A stretch of 64,000 bases of DNA from Emticicia fluvialis (GCF_024793945.1 NZ_JANUSD010000001.1:124001-188000), one strand, 5' to 3'. Counted from the first letter of the stretch, positions 37,626 through 45,708 are shown. Made by a program: numbers and translations. Notes: a model not told the origin generated them from the letters alone.

Positions 37626-38693
37626 ATGAAAAAAATTCTCTTGTTGCTTTTACTGGCTGCAGAAACCTTTGCCCAGACCAAAACCGAAAACGTATTTATT
37701 ATTACAACTGACGGATTCCGTTGGCAGGAAGTTTTTGGAGGTTTAGACTCTTCTCTTTTAAACAAGAAAGAATTTACCAGAAACCGCGACCGGCTAAAAA
37801 CCACTTTTGGGTCTGATAACCTTGAAGAAAGAAGAAAAAAACTGCTGCCTTTTTTCTGGAACACTATTGCCAAAGAAGGCCAGCTATACGGTAACCGCTG
37901 GCAAAACAGTAAAGTAAACGTGCTGAACCCTTACTGGTTCTCGTACCCGGGCTATAATGAGATTCTGACCGGGTATGCAGACGACAAAGTCAATTCAAAC
38001 AATAAAAAACTGAATGAAAATGTAACCGTGCTTGAGTTTCTGAACCAGCAAAAGGGTTTCAACGGCAAAGTGGCGGCTTATTCAACCTGGGATGTGTTCC
38101 CTTTTATTATTAATGAGCCGCGTAGTGGTATTCCGGTAAATTCGGGTAAAGACCCTGTTGAGGGCGCTGTAAATGAGAAAGAGCAATTGCTGAACGAAAT
38201 TCTGGCCAACTACGAAAGCCTTGCCAGCGACAGACATGACTTTATTACTTATTTTATGGCCAAAGAGTATGTCAAGAAGCACAAACCTAAAGTTTTTTTC
38301 TTGTCGTTTGATGAAACCGACGAGTTTGCACATGAAGCCAAATATGATGAGTATCTTTTTGCTGCCAACACCGTAGATAAATTCATTGCCGACTTATGGA
38401 AGTACTGCCAGAGCACGCCTCAGTATAAAGACAAAACCACTTTTATTATTACAACAGACCACGGCAGGGGCGATAAAAACAAAGCACAGTGGACCAGCCA
38501 CGGCCAACGTGTGCCAGATTGCTACCAGATATGGTTTGCAGTGATAGGCCCCGATACCCCGGCCTTGGGAGAGATTAAAACCGAAAGCCAGTATTATCAG
38601 AATCAGATTGCTAAAACGGCAGCTAAATTCCTGGGCTTTAATTTCGAAAACGGAAAAGAAATAGGGAAAGAAATTAAGGAAATAATGAAGTAA
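37626..38693 (+). CDS. Alkaline-phosphatase-superfamily phosphodiesterase/phosphatase, secreted
   Basis: 355-aa metalloenzyme with a signal peptide ending at TFAQ. It has the superfamily metal ligands in IITTDGFRW (D29), FDETDEFAHEA and TTDHGRG. A nucleophile region YWFSYPGYNEILTG (about 103-116) holds a Ser/Thr candidate. It resembles the nucleotide-pyrophosphatase and phosphonoacetate-hydrolase branch (single domain) rather than PhoA. It starts 65 bp after the PhnZ-like gene and shares the SusC promoter. A periplasmic role is likely: removing phosphate or phosphonate head groups before or after import. The exact substrate is unknown. Confidence 0.82.
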   Translation: MKKILLLLLLAAETFAQTKTENVFIITTDGFRWQEVFGGLDSSLLNKKEFTRNRDRLKTTFGSDNLEERRKKLLPFFWNTIAKEGQLYGNRWQNSKVNVLNPYWFSYPGYNEILTGYADDKVNSNNKKLNENVTVLEFLNQQKGFNGKVAAYSTWDVFPFIINEPRSGIPVNSGKDPVEGAVNEKEQLLNEILANYESLASDRHDFITYFMAKEYVKKHKPKVFFLSFDETDEFAHEAKYDEYLFAANTVDKFIADLWKYCQSTPQYKDKTTFIITTDHGRGDKNKAQWTSHGQRVPDCYQIWFAVIGPDTPALGEIKTESQYYQNQIAKTAAKFLGFNFENGKEIGKEIKEIMK

Positions 38694-38710
38694 TCTTATC
38701 TGCACTTATT

Positions 38711-38752
38711 AAAAAAATAAAGACGAGCCGGGTAGACTCGTCTTTATTTTTT
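38711..38752. terminator. Bidirectional terminator
   Basis: A ~16-bp stem (AATAAAGACGAG within 38711-38727 with its complement 38737-38752), flanked by A-run and T-run, ends both the SusC operon and the convergent glycosyltransferase operon. Confidence 0.9.
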
Positions 38753-38792
38753 GGTATTTTGAATAATGGATACAAGGAAGGTAACCCACTAT

Positions 38793-39977
38793 TTAATTTC
38801 TTGTCAGTGGAGCAAACACCGCCAGAGCCCAGCGTCTGATTAGCTGTGGCAGCACATCACGGCGGCGGGTGTTACGCCATTGCATGGCTGGCTGGTGGTT
38901 CAGGTTCTCTATTTCGCGCAGAAATTTGAAAGAGCCACTGTTATACCAGAATTGAAAATCAAAGCGGATGTTCTGATGCGTGGGCAGGTAGTCAATAAAA
39001 GCCGATAAGTCGAAACTGGTGCCAGTAATGCCAGCACCTGCCCGGTGGGCATCAAGTGCATTACAGGCTTGTTCGTAGTGTTTGGGAACCGGAATCATAA
39101 GCGTAGGTTTGCCTAAGTACATGGCCTCGCAAACTGATTCAAAACCGGCAGTAGTAACTAACCCGCGGCAATTCTGCATCATTGCCAGAAATTTCCTGCC
39201 ATTAATTTTATGAAAATATAGGTTGGGCGAATAGTGGAAAGTGTCTGTATAATTGGGGTTGTCCCAGAAACAGTGAATAGCTACATCAGGGTTTTTGTCG
39301 TGCCATTCCATTAATTGTTCTGCTAACGAAAATTGGGTTACGTATGCCAGCAGATAGTCTTGGTTGTCGGTGCTTAAACCTGTTATTTCCGAGCGCAACA
39401 GAGGAGGGATAATTGCTATTTTCTGCGGCTCATGATTTGTGAACTCCGTAAATGAAAGCGCCAGCTTTTTGGTGGCTCTAAGTGCAGTAATACGGGTGTT
39501 GGTGTTTACGAGTAGCTTGTCAAGCCAGTGATTGGCGGGGTGTTTAAAATCAGGATGAAGCAGCAGATACTGGTGCGCAATACATACCATAGTTGGCTTC
39601 GGGCGGAACAAAAGTTGATGCAGCCCACCCAGCACATCATAAAAGTTGATGATTACATCAGGTGTAAGCGCTTTTACCACCTTATTTATTTCTTTGAGAC
39701 TTCTCAGAAAATCAGGCAGCTTAATAAAAGCATTGCTGATGGTTTTTGTAATATCAAGCGCCCTGGTTTTATTGTTATAAACCAGATAAGGGCTTGAGAA
39801 AGGAAATATTTGCTTCCTGAAATTATCGCTGAAGAATGAGGGCACTTCTTTACCTGTGGCTGTGCCTACTAATGCGCCGGCAACTGTATGGCCGTTACTT
39901 TCCAGTATTTCTGTAAGCGATATCGCCTGGGTTAAATGCCCGCGGCCTTCTCCCTGCACTATTAACAGAAACCTCAT
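38793..39977 (-). CDS. MurG-like glycosyltransferase, lipid remodelling candidate
   Basis: 394-aa GT-B fold glycosyltransferase. N-terminal VQGEGRGHLTQAISL replaces the usual GHxxP loop, and the C-terminal nucleotide-sugar site includes TTAGFESVCEAMYLGKPTLMIP. It overlaps the 3' end of the upstream PlcP-like metallophosphatase gene by four bases, so the two are coupled. In phosphate-starved bacteria a PlcP phospholipase C and a glycosyltransferase together replace phospholipids by glycolipids: PlcP makes diacylglycerol, the transferase adds a sugar. I infer that role here. A role in another glycoconjugate is possible. Confidence 0.8.
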   Translation of the reverse strand: MRFLLIVQGEGRGHLTQAISLTEILESNGHTVAGALVGTATGKEVPSFFSDNFRKQIFPFSSPYLVYNNKTRALDITKTISNAFIKLPDFLRSLKEINKVVKALTPDVIINFYDVLGGLHQLLFRPKPTMVCIAHQYLLLHPDFKHPANHWLDKLLVNTNTRITALRATKKLALSFTEFTNHEPQKIAIIPPLLRSEITGLSTDNQDYLLAYVTQFSLAEQLMEWHDKNPDVAIHCFWDNPNYTDTFHYSPNLYFHKINGRKFLAMMQNCRGLVTTAGFESVCEAMYLGKPTLMIPVPKHYEQACNALDAHRAGAGITGTSFDLSAFIDYLPTHQNIRFDFQFWYNSGSFKFLREIENLNHQPAMQWRNTRRRDVLPQLIRRWALAVFAPLTRN

Positions 39978-40807
39978 AATGCAGCGGCTATTCGTGGTAA
40001 AACAAATCTTTCGTCTTTAGTTGTTTCAGGCTCTTCGGCAGGGTCTTCATCGGGTTGGCAATCACTTACAGAGTAATATACCAGGCTCCAGTTGCCGTCA
40101 AAGTCTTCTACCAGGGCCGACATCGTTTCTACCCAGTCGCCCGAGTTAAGATACAATACGCCGCCAATATCTCTGATAGCCGGTTGATGGATATGCCCGC
40201 AAATGATACCGTCGCAATTTTTGGCTTTGGCAAGCTCGGCCAGTTTTTCTTCAAAGTCAGTTACATAATTCACTGCTAGTTTCACAGCCTGTTTCACCTG
40301 CTGCGAAAGCGAATAATAAGGCAGGCCTCTCCATTCGCGATATTTATTATAGTTTTTATTAAGCCATAGCAACAATGTGTAGCCCAGGTCGCCCAGATGC
40401 GCCAGCCATTTCATGTTAGTGGTTATGCTGTCAAAAACGTCGCCATGTGTTACGTAGAATCTTTTATCGCCCGATTTCAGGATGTAATCGCGGCGTATCT
40501 GAAACTGACGGCCAACAACTAATGGAAGAATCTGGTCCAGGAAGTCGTCATGATTACCACGCAGATAAATAACTTTGGTATCATGTTTGTCCATTTTTTT
40601 TAGCACAACTCTAAAAAAAGCAGTGTGTTTTTTCTTCCAGTTGCCATATTTCTTCAACTGCCAGCCATCAATAATGTCGCCGTTCAGAATGAGGCGTTCA
40701 CAGCGGTATTGTTTCAGAAATTCGGTTACCTCTTTAGCTTTACAACCACTTGTTCCTAAGTGGAGGTCAGAAAGCACAATTGTACGAAAATGTTTGCCCT
40801 TGTTCAT
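39974..40807 (-). CDS. plcP: PlcP-like metallophosphatase (phospholipase C or LpxH-related)
   Basis: 277-aa calcineurin-fold phosphoesterase. The metal-binding motifs are VLSDLHLGTSGC (about 11-22), NGDIIDGWQLK, LRGNHDDF, VTHGDVFD and CGHIHQP. The GTxGC, DGWxLK and GLPYYSLS features are those of the PlcP group. PlcP hydrolyses phosphatidylglycerol and phosphatidylethanolamine in phosphate-starved cells. LpxH (UDP-diacylglucosamine diphosphatase) is the other relative. The coupled glycosyltransferase gene and the operator array in front favour PlcP. If the -7 box at 40813-40820 is right, the mRNA is nearly leaderless. Confidence 0.8.
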   Translation of the reverse strand: MNKGKHFRTIVLSDLHLGTSGCKAKEVTEFLKQYRCERLILNGDIIDGWQLKKYGNWKKKHTAFFRVVLKKMDKHDTKVIYLRGNHDDFLDQILPLVVGRQFQIRRDYILKSGDKRFYVTHGDVFDSITTNMKWLAHLGDLGYTLLLWLNKNYNKYREWRGLPYYSLSQQVKQAVKLAVNYVTDFEEKLAELAKAKNCDGIICGHIHQPAIRDIGGVLYLNSGDWVETMSALVEDFDGNWSLVYYSVSDCQPDEDPAEEPETTKDERFVLPRIAAAL

Positions 40808-40812
40808 ATTAG

Positions 40813-40869
40813 CAAATTTCTGAAATGATTATAAAGTATTGATTAAGAGGATATTACCAAAATGTAAAG
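40813..40869 (-). promoter_or_regulatory. PhoB/OmpR-type tandem operator and promoter of the PlcP-like operon
   Basis: Minus-strand hexamers at 11-bp steps: CTTTAC (40864-40869), GGTAAT (40853-40858), CTTAAT (40842-40847) and CTTTAT (40831-40836). A 10-bp spacer and GAAATTTG (40813-40820, 7/8 of TAnnTTTG) follow. The geometry is the same as at 12.35 and 31.9 kb. The ATG lies only about 5 bp beyond the -7 box, which is unusual. Confidence 0.6.
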
Positions 40870-40966
40870 AAAAAAATAAAGCAGAAGAAAAATTCCTCTG
40901 CTAATCTTCAATCAATTAACCTAAACAAACTATATTACCATATGTACAAATATCTTTCTTAAGCTA

Positions 40967-41155
40967 TTACGCGGCCCATTTCATTTCCTGAATTGAGTAA
41001 TCATCTTCATACTCATCAAACTCATTACCTTCAAAAGCCTCTTCAAAGAACTCATCATCTGAGTCGTCATAAATGCGCTCTTCATTAAACCCACTGGTAA
41101 TTTTGCTGCTATATTTCCAATGGTTCTGATTTAACTGATAGGGTATTTTCTTCAT
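40967..41155 (-). CDS. Small acidic protein, unknown
   Basis: 62-aa protein from the ATG at 41155; an ATG at 41179 adds eight residues. The N-terminal third is basic and aromatic (MKKIPYQLNQNHWKYSSK). The rest is very acidic, with runs such as DDSDDEFFEEAFEG and FDEYEDDYS, and it ends MKWAA. No known domain. It is monocistronic, between the PlcP-like promoter and a plus-strand gene. The strongly biased composition argues for a real, probably disordered, protein; homologue data would settle it. Confidence 0.6.
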   Translation of the reverse strand: MKKIPYQLNQNHWKYSSKITSGFNEERIYDDSDDEFFEEAFEGNEFDEYEDDYSIQEMKWAA

Positions 41156-41370
41156 TTTTCTTTCATTTTGATACCACAAAGGTCATACAAAGATTTAAAC
41201 TGAATATTGCCCTAATATTAAGAAACTGCTAACAACCCGGCCTGCCGGGTATTCCAAACGAGTTCAGTTTGGGCTGTAATCTTAAAAAATTCATTTTTTC
41301 TTAATAATACGGTAAACTCCATTTAATGTAAAAGAGTGAATTTTGTTGCGTTAAGTACCCAATTACAATT

Positions 41371-41769
41371 ATGGTTATCACTCGTCAGAATTACTTACAG
41401 AATTTTCTATCAGTGCTGGGCCTGATGCTTATTGTGCTTTACTATACCTTTAACGGTATACCAGAAGAAGGTTTTAAGGCCGAGAGTTACACGTCAGCAA
41501 AGGTGGCAGAGTATGAAAACAGCGTAGAGCTTGAAAAAAGCGTCAGCCATCTGAGAGCAGCCATATTGATGGATGCCGATGTGGTGCAGGTAAACGGCCT
41601 GTTATATCAGCTAGAACTGGCCCTTGCCAACTTAACTACAGAGCAGGAGGCAAGCGCGCAGGCAAAATCTATCTATAACCTGCTGGCTGTTAACAATAAA
41701 AAGGGGGCTATCAGGAAAATAAACAGCCTCAGAACGATACTCGTTCAGAAAACCAAGACACTCCGTTAA
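41371..41769 (+). CDS. Hypothetical protein with N-terminal membrane anchor
   Basis: 132-aa protein. A hydrophobic segment at about residues 10-28 (FLSVLGLMLIVLYYTF) acts as an anchor or uncleaved signal. A helical periplasmic part follows, rich in Glu, Ala and Lys. No family is recognised. It lies 163 bp upstream of a two-component system but ends in its own terminator, so it is probably a separate transcript. A GAATTTTG sequence just upstream resembles a -7 box. Confidence 0.65.
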   Translation: MVITRQNYLQNFLSVLGLMLIVLYYTFNGIPEEGFKAESYTSAKVAEYENSVELEKSVSHLRAAILMDADVVQVNGLLYQLELALANLTTEQEASAQAKSIYNLLAVNNKKGAIRKINSLRTILVQKTKTLR

Positions 41770-41785
41770 ATATATCTACCGTACT

Positions 41786-41820
41786 CCGGGCCGGACTTTA
41801 TTCTGAAAGCCCGGTTTTTT
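41786..41820 (+). terminator. Intrinsic terminator
   Basis: CCGGGC (41786-41791) pairs with GCCCGG (41809-41814), followed by six T. Confidence 0.82.
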
Positions 41821-41868
41821 ATGCCTTCCTTTCAGGTTTGCAGATATTAGCAAAATTCAATAATTTGT

Positions 41869-41876
41869 TATCTTTG
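41869..41876 (+). promoter_or_regulatory. -7 box of the two-component operon
   Basis: A perfect TATCTTTG, with TTAG at 41847-41850 as a poor -33 element 18 bp upstream. There is no 11-bp operator array in front, so autoregulation through such sites is not evident. Confidence 0.5.
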
Positions 41877-41932
41877 CTTGATATCTACCTGCACAGTGCC
41901 GGCTGGCGGTTTTCTGTGCCTTACAACTATTT

Positions 41933-42628
41933 ATGAAAAAAATACTTCTGATTGAAGATGAAATCAGTGTGGTCAGCTTTATCAAAAGTGGGTTGTCTGA
42001 AGACAACTATGAGGTGTCGGTAGCGTTAGACGGCACTTCTGGCACTACTATGGCGCTCAATGGTACTTTTGACCTGATAATCCTTGATATTATGCTGCCA
42101 GATAAAAACGGACTTGAAATTTGTAAGGAACTGCGCGCCGGTGGTTTGCTGATGCCCATACTTTTTCTGACCGCACTGGGTACTTCTGAAAACATTGCAC
42201 TCGGTCTTAACACAGGCGCAGACGATTATCTGGTAAAACCCTTTAAGTTTATTGAGTTGAGCGCCAGAATAAAGGCCCTGCTACGCCGGACGGCTCTTAA
42301 AAATGAGGCCTTAAACGAGCCCGTGCAGAATATTTATGTAATGGCCGACCTGAAAATTAATGACGACGCCAAAACCGTAGAAAGAGGGGGCAATACCATT
42401 TCATTAACGGCTACTGAATACAGGCTGCTGCTTACGCTGGTGAAAAACCGCGGCAAGGTTTTGTCGAGATTAGATTTACTTGAAAGTGCCTGGGATATTA
42501 ACTTCGACCTGGGCACAAACGTGGTTGATGTCTACATCAATTATCTGCGCAAAAAACTTGACTCAGACTATAAACAAAAGCTGATTCATACTGTCATTGG
42601 TATGGGTTATGTGTTGAAAGAAGCATGA
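41933..42628 (+). CDS. OmpR/PhoB-family response regulator
   Basis: 231-aa DNA-binding regulator. The receiver domain (1-120) has the acidic pocket IEDE (8-10), phospho-acceptor Asp in LIILDIMLP (D52) and the conserved Lys in LVKPF. A C-terminal winged helix (about 133-230) ends with the usual VIGMGYVLKEA. Its stop overlaps the kinase start (ATGA). OmpR-family regulators bind head-to-tail half-sites at about 10-11 bp, like the repeats found in front of the downstream gene at 44.1 kb. It could also bind the related arrays at 12.35, 31.9 and 40.85 kb, but a PhoB encoded elsewhere is equally likely. Confidence 0.94.
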   Translation: MKKILLIEDEISVVSFIKSGLSEDNYEVSVALDGTSGTTMALNGTFDLIILDIMLPDKNGLEICKELRAGGLLMPILFLTALGTSENIALGLNTGADDYLVKPFKFIELSARIKALLRRTALKNEALNEPVQNIYVMADLKINDDAKTVERGGNTISLTATEYRLLLTLVKNRGKVLSRLDLLESAWDINFDLGTNVVDVYINYLRKKLDSDYKQKLIHTVIGMGYVLKEA

Positions 42629-44001
42629 AAACACAAACCAAAATAGCGTTTTCGCTGGTATTGTTCAACAGCTTTATTTTGCTGTCGTTCAGTATTGGCA
42701 TTTACTTTTTTCTGAATGAGTATTCTTATATAGATTTTTATAAGCGCTTAGAAACCCGAGCAAGCATAGGTGCCAAGTACAATCTGAAAATTGATACGGC
42801 CAATGCTGAAACTTTTAAGAAAATACGCGACCAACACTTGGAAAAACTGGAAGCAGAAAAAGAGTATATCTTAAAAGTGAGTGCAAAAACCGACTTTGAA
42901 GAATTGTCTGAAGCACATCAGGTACCAGTCTCTTTGTTAAATAATATTATGAAAGAGGGCCGGGCACGGTATCAGGAAGGGAACGTTTTTTACAGCGGCA
43001 TAAAATTGCAGCATGAAAACGCCACTTATATTGTTATTGTATCGGCCAACAACAGGTTTGTGTCGCATCATCTTAAATTCTTAAGAAACATTCTGCTCTG
43101 GGGTATATTGTTTACGGTGGTGGTAACGGTTTATCTTTCAGTTTATTTTTCCAAGCACTTCTTTGACCCCATCAAGGAAATGATAGACAAGGTAAAACAA
43201 ATTAGCACTGAAAACATACACTTGCGGCTGAAAGAGCCGGAGAATAATAATGAGATAAGCGAACTGGCCAGTACTTTCAATGACCTGCTGAACAGGATTG
43301 AAACAGCTTTTGAAACCCAGAAGAATTTTATCAGCAATGCTTCGCACGAACTGGCTACCCCACTTACCGCAATTATTGGTGAAGCCGACGTAGCGCTTAT
43401 CAAAGAACGCAAACCTGAAGAATACCAGAAAGTATTGCAGAATGTGCTGCAACAAGCCGAGCGCCTGAACGAGATAACAAGGTCTTTGCTGTTTCTGGCG
43501 CAGACGGGTTACAAAGGGAAAAACGTAGCATTTGAAATTGTGCGGCTCGATGAAGTAGTGTGGGAAGTAAAGGCCCTCATAGACCGGCTGAACCCTGAAA
43601 ATAAAATAATGCTCGACCTGAGCCTGCTGCCCGAAGACCACAAAAAACTGAAAGTGAGCGGCAACAAGCAGTTGCTGCATCTGGCTTTGGCCAACCTGCT
43701 GAACAATGCCTGTAAATACTCACATAATAAGCCTGTTTCTGTACATATCGGCAGCAGCCAGGAGCAGGTGATGCTTTTTATTAAAGACCAGGGAATTGGC
43801 ATACCGGAGTCTGACCTCCCCTTTATATATGACCCTTTCTTCCGGGCATCAAACACTCATCTTTTTGAGGGCTTTGGTATTGGCCTGCCATTGGCACGTA
43901 ATATTATTAAATTACATAACGGCACTTTGGTGCTTACCTCAAAAGCAGGCAGCGGTACCAGCGTTCAAATCAGTTTTCCGTTAGCAAGGCTGGTTAAATA
44001 A
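42625..44001 (+). CDS. Sensor histidine kinase with HAMP domain
   Basis: 458-aa inner-membrane kinase. First membrane helix about 9-29, a periplasmic sensor of about 120 residues, and a second helix about 155-175. A HAMP linker follows, then HisKA with phospho-acceptor in FISNASHELATPLTAI. The ATPase domain has the boxes LANLLNNACKYS, KDQGIGIPE and GFGIGLPLARNI. The domain plan resembles CusS/QseC-type kinases. It lacks the PAS domain and short N-terminus of PhoR, so I would not call it the phosphate sensor. The gene overlaps the regulator gene by four bases. Confidence 0.94.
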   Translation: MKTQTKIAFSLVLFNSFILLSFSIGIYFFLNEYSYIDFYKRLETRASIGAKYNLKIDTANAETFKKIRDQHLEKLEAEKEYILKVSAKTDFEELSEAHQVPVSLLNNIMKEGRARYQEGNVFYSGIKLQHENATYIVIVSANNRFVSHHLKFLRNILLWGILFTVVVTVYLSVYFSKHFFDPIKEMIDKVKQISTENIHLRLKEPENNNEISELASTFNDLLNRIETAFETQKNFISNASHELATPLTAIIGEADVALIKERKPEEYQKVLQNVLQQAERLNEITRSLLFLAQTGYKGKNVAFEIVRLDEVVWEVKALIDRLNPENKIMLDLSLLPEDHKKLKVSGNKQLLHLALANLLNNACKYSHNKPVSVHIGSSQEQVMLFIKDQGIGIPESDLPFIYDPFFRASNTHLFEGFGIGLPLARNIIKLHNGTLVLTSKAGSGTSVQISFPLARLVK

Positions 44002-44004
44002 TTT

Positions 44005-44081
44005 TCTAATCCGGCTCTAATGTCTCTAATAACATTCTAATGTGGTTCTTAAGCGGCACTAATGCTGTTTGCTGATTTTTG
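44005..44081 (+). promoter_or_regulatory. TCTAAT tandem operator and promoter
   Basis: TCTAAT occurs at 44005, 44016, 44025 and 44036, then TCTTAA (44047) and ACTAAT (44058). The last four are in exact 11-bp phase. A 10-bp spacer leads to GATTTTTG (44074-44081). The layout equals that of the phosphorus loci, but the hexamer starts TC instead of CT. Confidence 0.65.
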
Positions 44082-44111
44082 TACCTCAATCATCCATTAA
44101 ATGAAGGAGGT

Positions 44112-44594
44112 ATGCAGAAAACTATTTTAATTCCGATTGACTTTCGCGTGGCATCGCTGAACACATTAAAATATGCACTGGAGAACAGCTCGGGCGGGCC
44201 ACATCGTGTCATACTTATTTATGCCGAATATCTTCAGGACTCCATCACCGAACTTTTGTTTTACAGACCACAAACCAAGCTGGCCAGTAAAATTACACCT
44301 GAGTTTAAGGCAGCACTTGAGGTTTTAAAAAACCGTTTTGAGTTTCAGATTGTCAATCTTGAAATGAAGCTTTTTCATAACCGTAGCCGCAGAGGCCTAC
44401 GCCGGTTTATTGAAAACCATGAGGTAGATGAGGTATTTATCCCGAAGTCTTATAAGTTGCAAATGCCCAAAAAGGCCTTTGACCTGGTAAGCATTATTAG
44501 ACAGGGAAACTTTGAATATACCGAGATTGACTGGCCTTTAGGCGCCACTATTGCTTCGGAGCGCGACCACCTGGAGTACCTTTTTAATTACTGA
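44112..44594 (+). CDS. Universal-stress-like cytosolic protein
   Basis: 160 aa from the ATG at 44112; an in-frame TTG at 44079 overlaps the -7 box and is unlikely. The N-terminus MQKTILIPIDFRVASLNTLKYAL matches the first strand and helix of universal stress proteins. The usual GxxG ATP-binding motif near the C-terminus is not evident, so it may be a divergent, non-nucleotide-binding member. It is next to the two-component operon and carries its own TCTAAT operator, so it is a likely direct target of that regulator. Confidence 0.7.
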   Translation: MQKTILIPIDFRVASLNTLKYALENSSGGPHRVILIYAEYLQDSITELLFYRPQTKLASKITPEFKAALEVLKNRFEFQIVNLEMKLFHNRSRRGLRRFIENHEVDEVFIPKSYKLQMPKKAFDLVSIIRQGNFEYTEIDWPLGATIASERDHLEYLFNY

Positions 44595-44643
44595 ATTTAA
44601 GGCGATGAAGAACTGATAATTGATTACATACAGCTTTTACCTG

Positions 44644-44667
44644 AGCCGGCGAAGCAGTTCGTCGGCT
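44644..44667. terminator. Hairpin between convergent genes
   Basis: AGCCGGCGAA (44644-44653) pairs with TTCGTCGGCT (44658-44667), with one G-T pair. It is followed by AT-rich sequence but no clean T-run, and sits between the stress-like gene and the convergent AraC gene. Confidence 0.5.
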
Positions 44668-44673
44668 AATTAA

Positions 44674-45585
44674 TTAACCGATGGTCGCCGCCTGATGCTT
44701 GTATTCGCTTGGAGAAACCTTGTATTTTTTCTTAAATATGCGATTGAAATAAGACAAACTATTGAAGCCGCTTTCAAAATAGACATCTTTGATACGGAAC
44801 TCGGGGTTTTTAAGCAGGCTCGATGCCAGCTTGATTCGTTCTTCTATAATAAACTCAATGGGCGATATACCCATTTCTTCTTTAAATACCCTGTAAAAAT
44901 TAGATTCGCTCATGCAGGCAAGTTTGCAAAGTTGCTCTACCTGAATCTGCTCGCGTATATTTTCTTTAATATAGTTTATCACATGGGCAATGCGGTTGTC
45001 TGACGCCAGCCTTGCCGCATTCTTTGAATACAACACCCTGGTTTCTGTCTGAACTATCCTGATTATTAACTCCTGAATCATCAGGTCGGCAAATATATCT
45101 TTAGAGGGGTGCTGTTCGGTAAATATAAATACCAGACGCTGCAATATCTGTTGAATAGCAATATCGTTTGTAAAATGAAAATTGTTGCTGGTAAACTTCC
45201 ATTCCTGATTATCTATTTTGGGGCGTATTTCATTCAGATTATTAATGACTTTGTCGAGCCTTTCCTGATCAAAAGCCATAGCCAGGCATTTAGTAGGATT
45301 CTTAAGGCTTGCTTCCGGAAAATCAATACACATGATTTCATCAGACGGCAGAATTACCGATTCGCCCGGCAGAAAGTCAAAATCCATGTGCTGGTTCAGA
45401 TGCATGATTTTTTTGCCTGAAATCATACTGGCCAGCACCGGGTCAGAAAACTTCAGGTAAACGTTTTCAGCCATCTGGTGGGTCTCAAAAATACTGAGTT
45501 CGGTATGATTCAGCGTAAAAGTAGACCTGTTTTCAACCAGTGTTTCAATCCGTCTTGTTTTCAAAAATGACTCTGAAAGTTCCAT
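44674..45585 (-). CDS. AraC-family transcriptional regulator of aldehyde dehydrogenase
   Basis: 303-aa regulator with an N-terminal effector region (about 1-185) and a C-terminal double helix-turn-helix (about 200-300). The latter includes LCKLACMSESNFYRVFKEEM and the second HTH with SGFNSLSYFNRIFKKKY. It is transcribed divergently from the aldehyde dehydrogenase gene across a 181-bp gap. AraC / aldehyde dehydrogenase / DUF779 is a recurring arrangement, so it probably activates that gene in response to an aldehyde or alcohol. Confidence 0.92.
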   Translation of the reverse strand: MELSESFLKTRRIETLVENRSTFTLNHTELSIFETHQMAENVYLKFSDPVLASMISGKKIMHLNQHMDFDFLPGESVILPSDEIMCIDFPEASLKNPTKCLAMAFDQERLDKVINNLNEIRPKIDNQEWKFTSNNFHFTNDIAIQQILQRLVFIFTEQHPSKDIFADLMIQELIIRIVQTETRVLYSKNAARLASDNRIAHVINYIKENIREQIQVEQLCKLACMSESNFYRVFKEEMGISPIEFIIEERIKLASSLLKNPEFRIKDVYFESGFNSLSYFNRIFKKKYKVSPSEYKHQAATIG

Positions 45586-45708
45586 AATTTAATAGGTTGT
45601 TGAAATGTCACTATTCAAATATATAATATAATTTATCTAAATGAAACCGACTTTGTAAGAATTAGAGAATTGTTCATCTTTTTGGTAGAAAAGGCGAATT
45701 AAATATGA

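Noticed and set aside
42625..44001. Histidine kinase as PhoR
   Set aside because: It has a large periplasmic sensor and HAMP but no PAS domain, which fits CusS-type kinases better.
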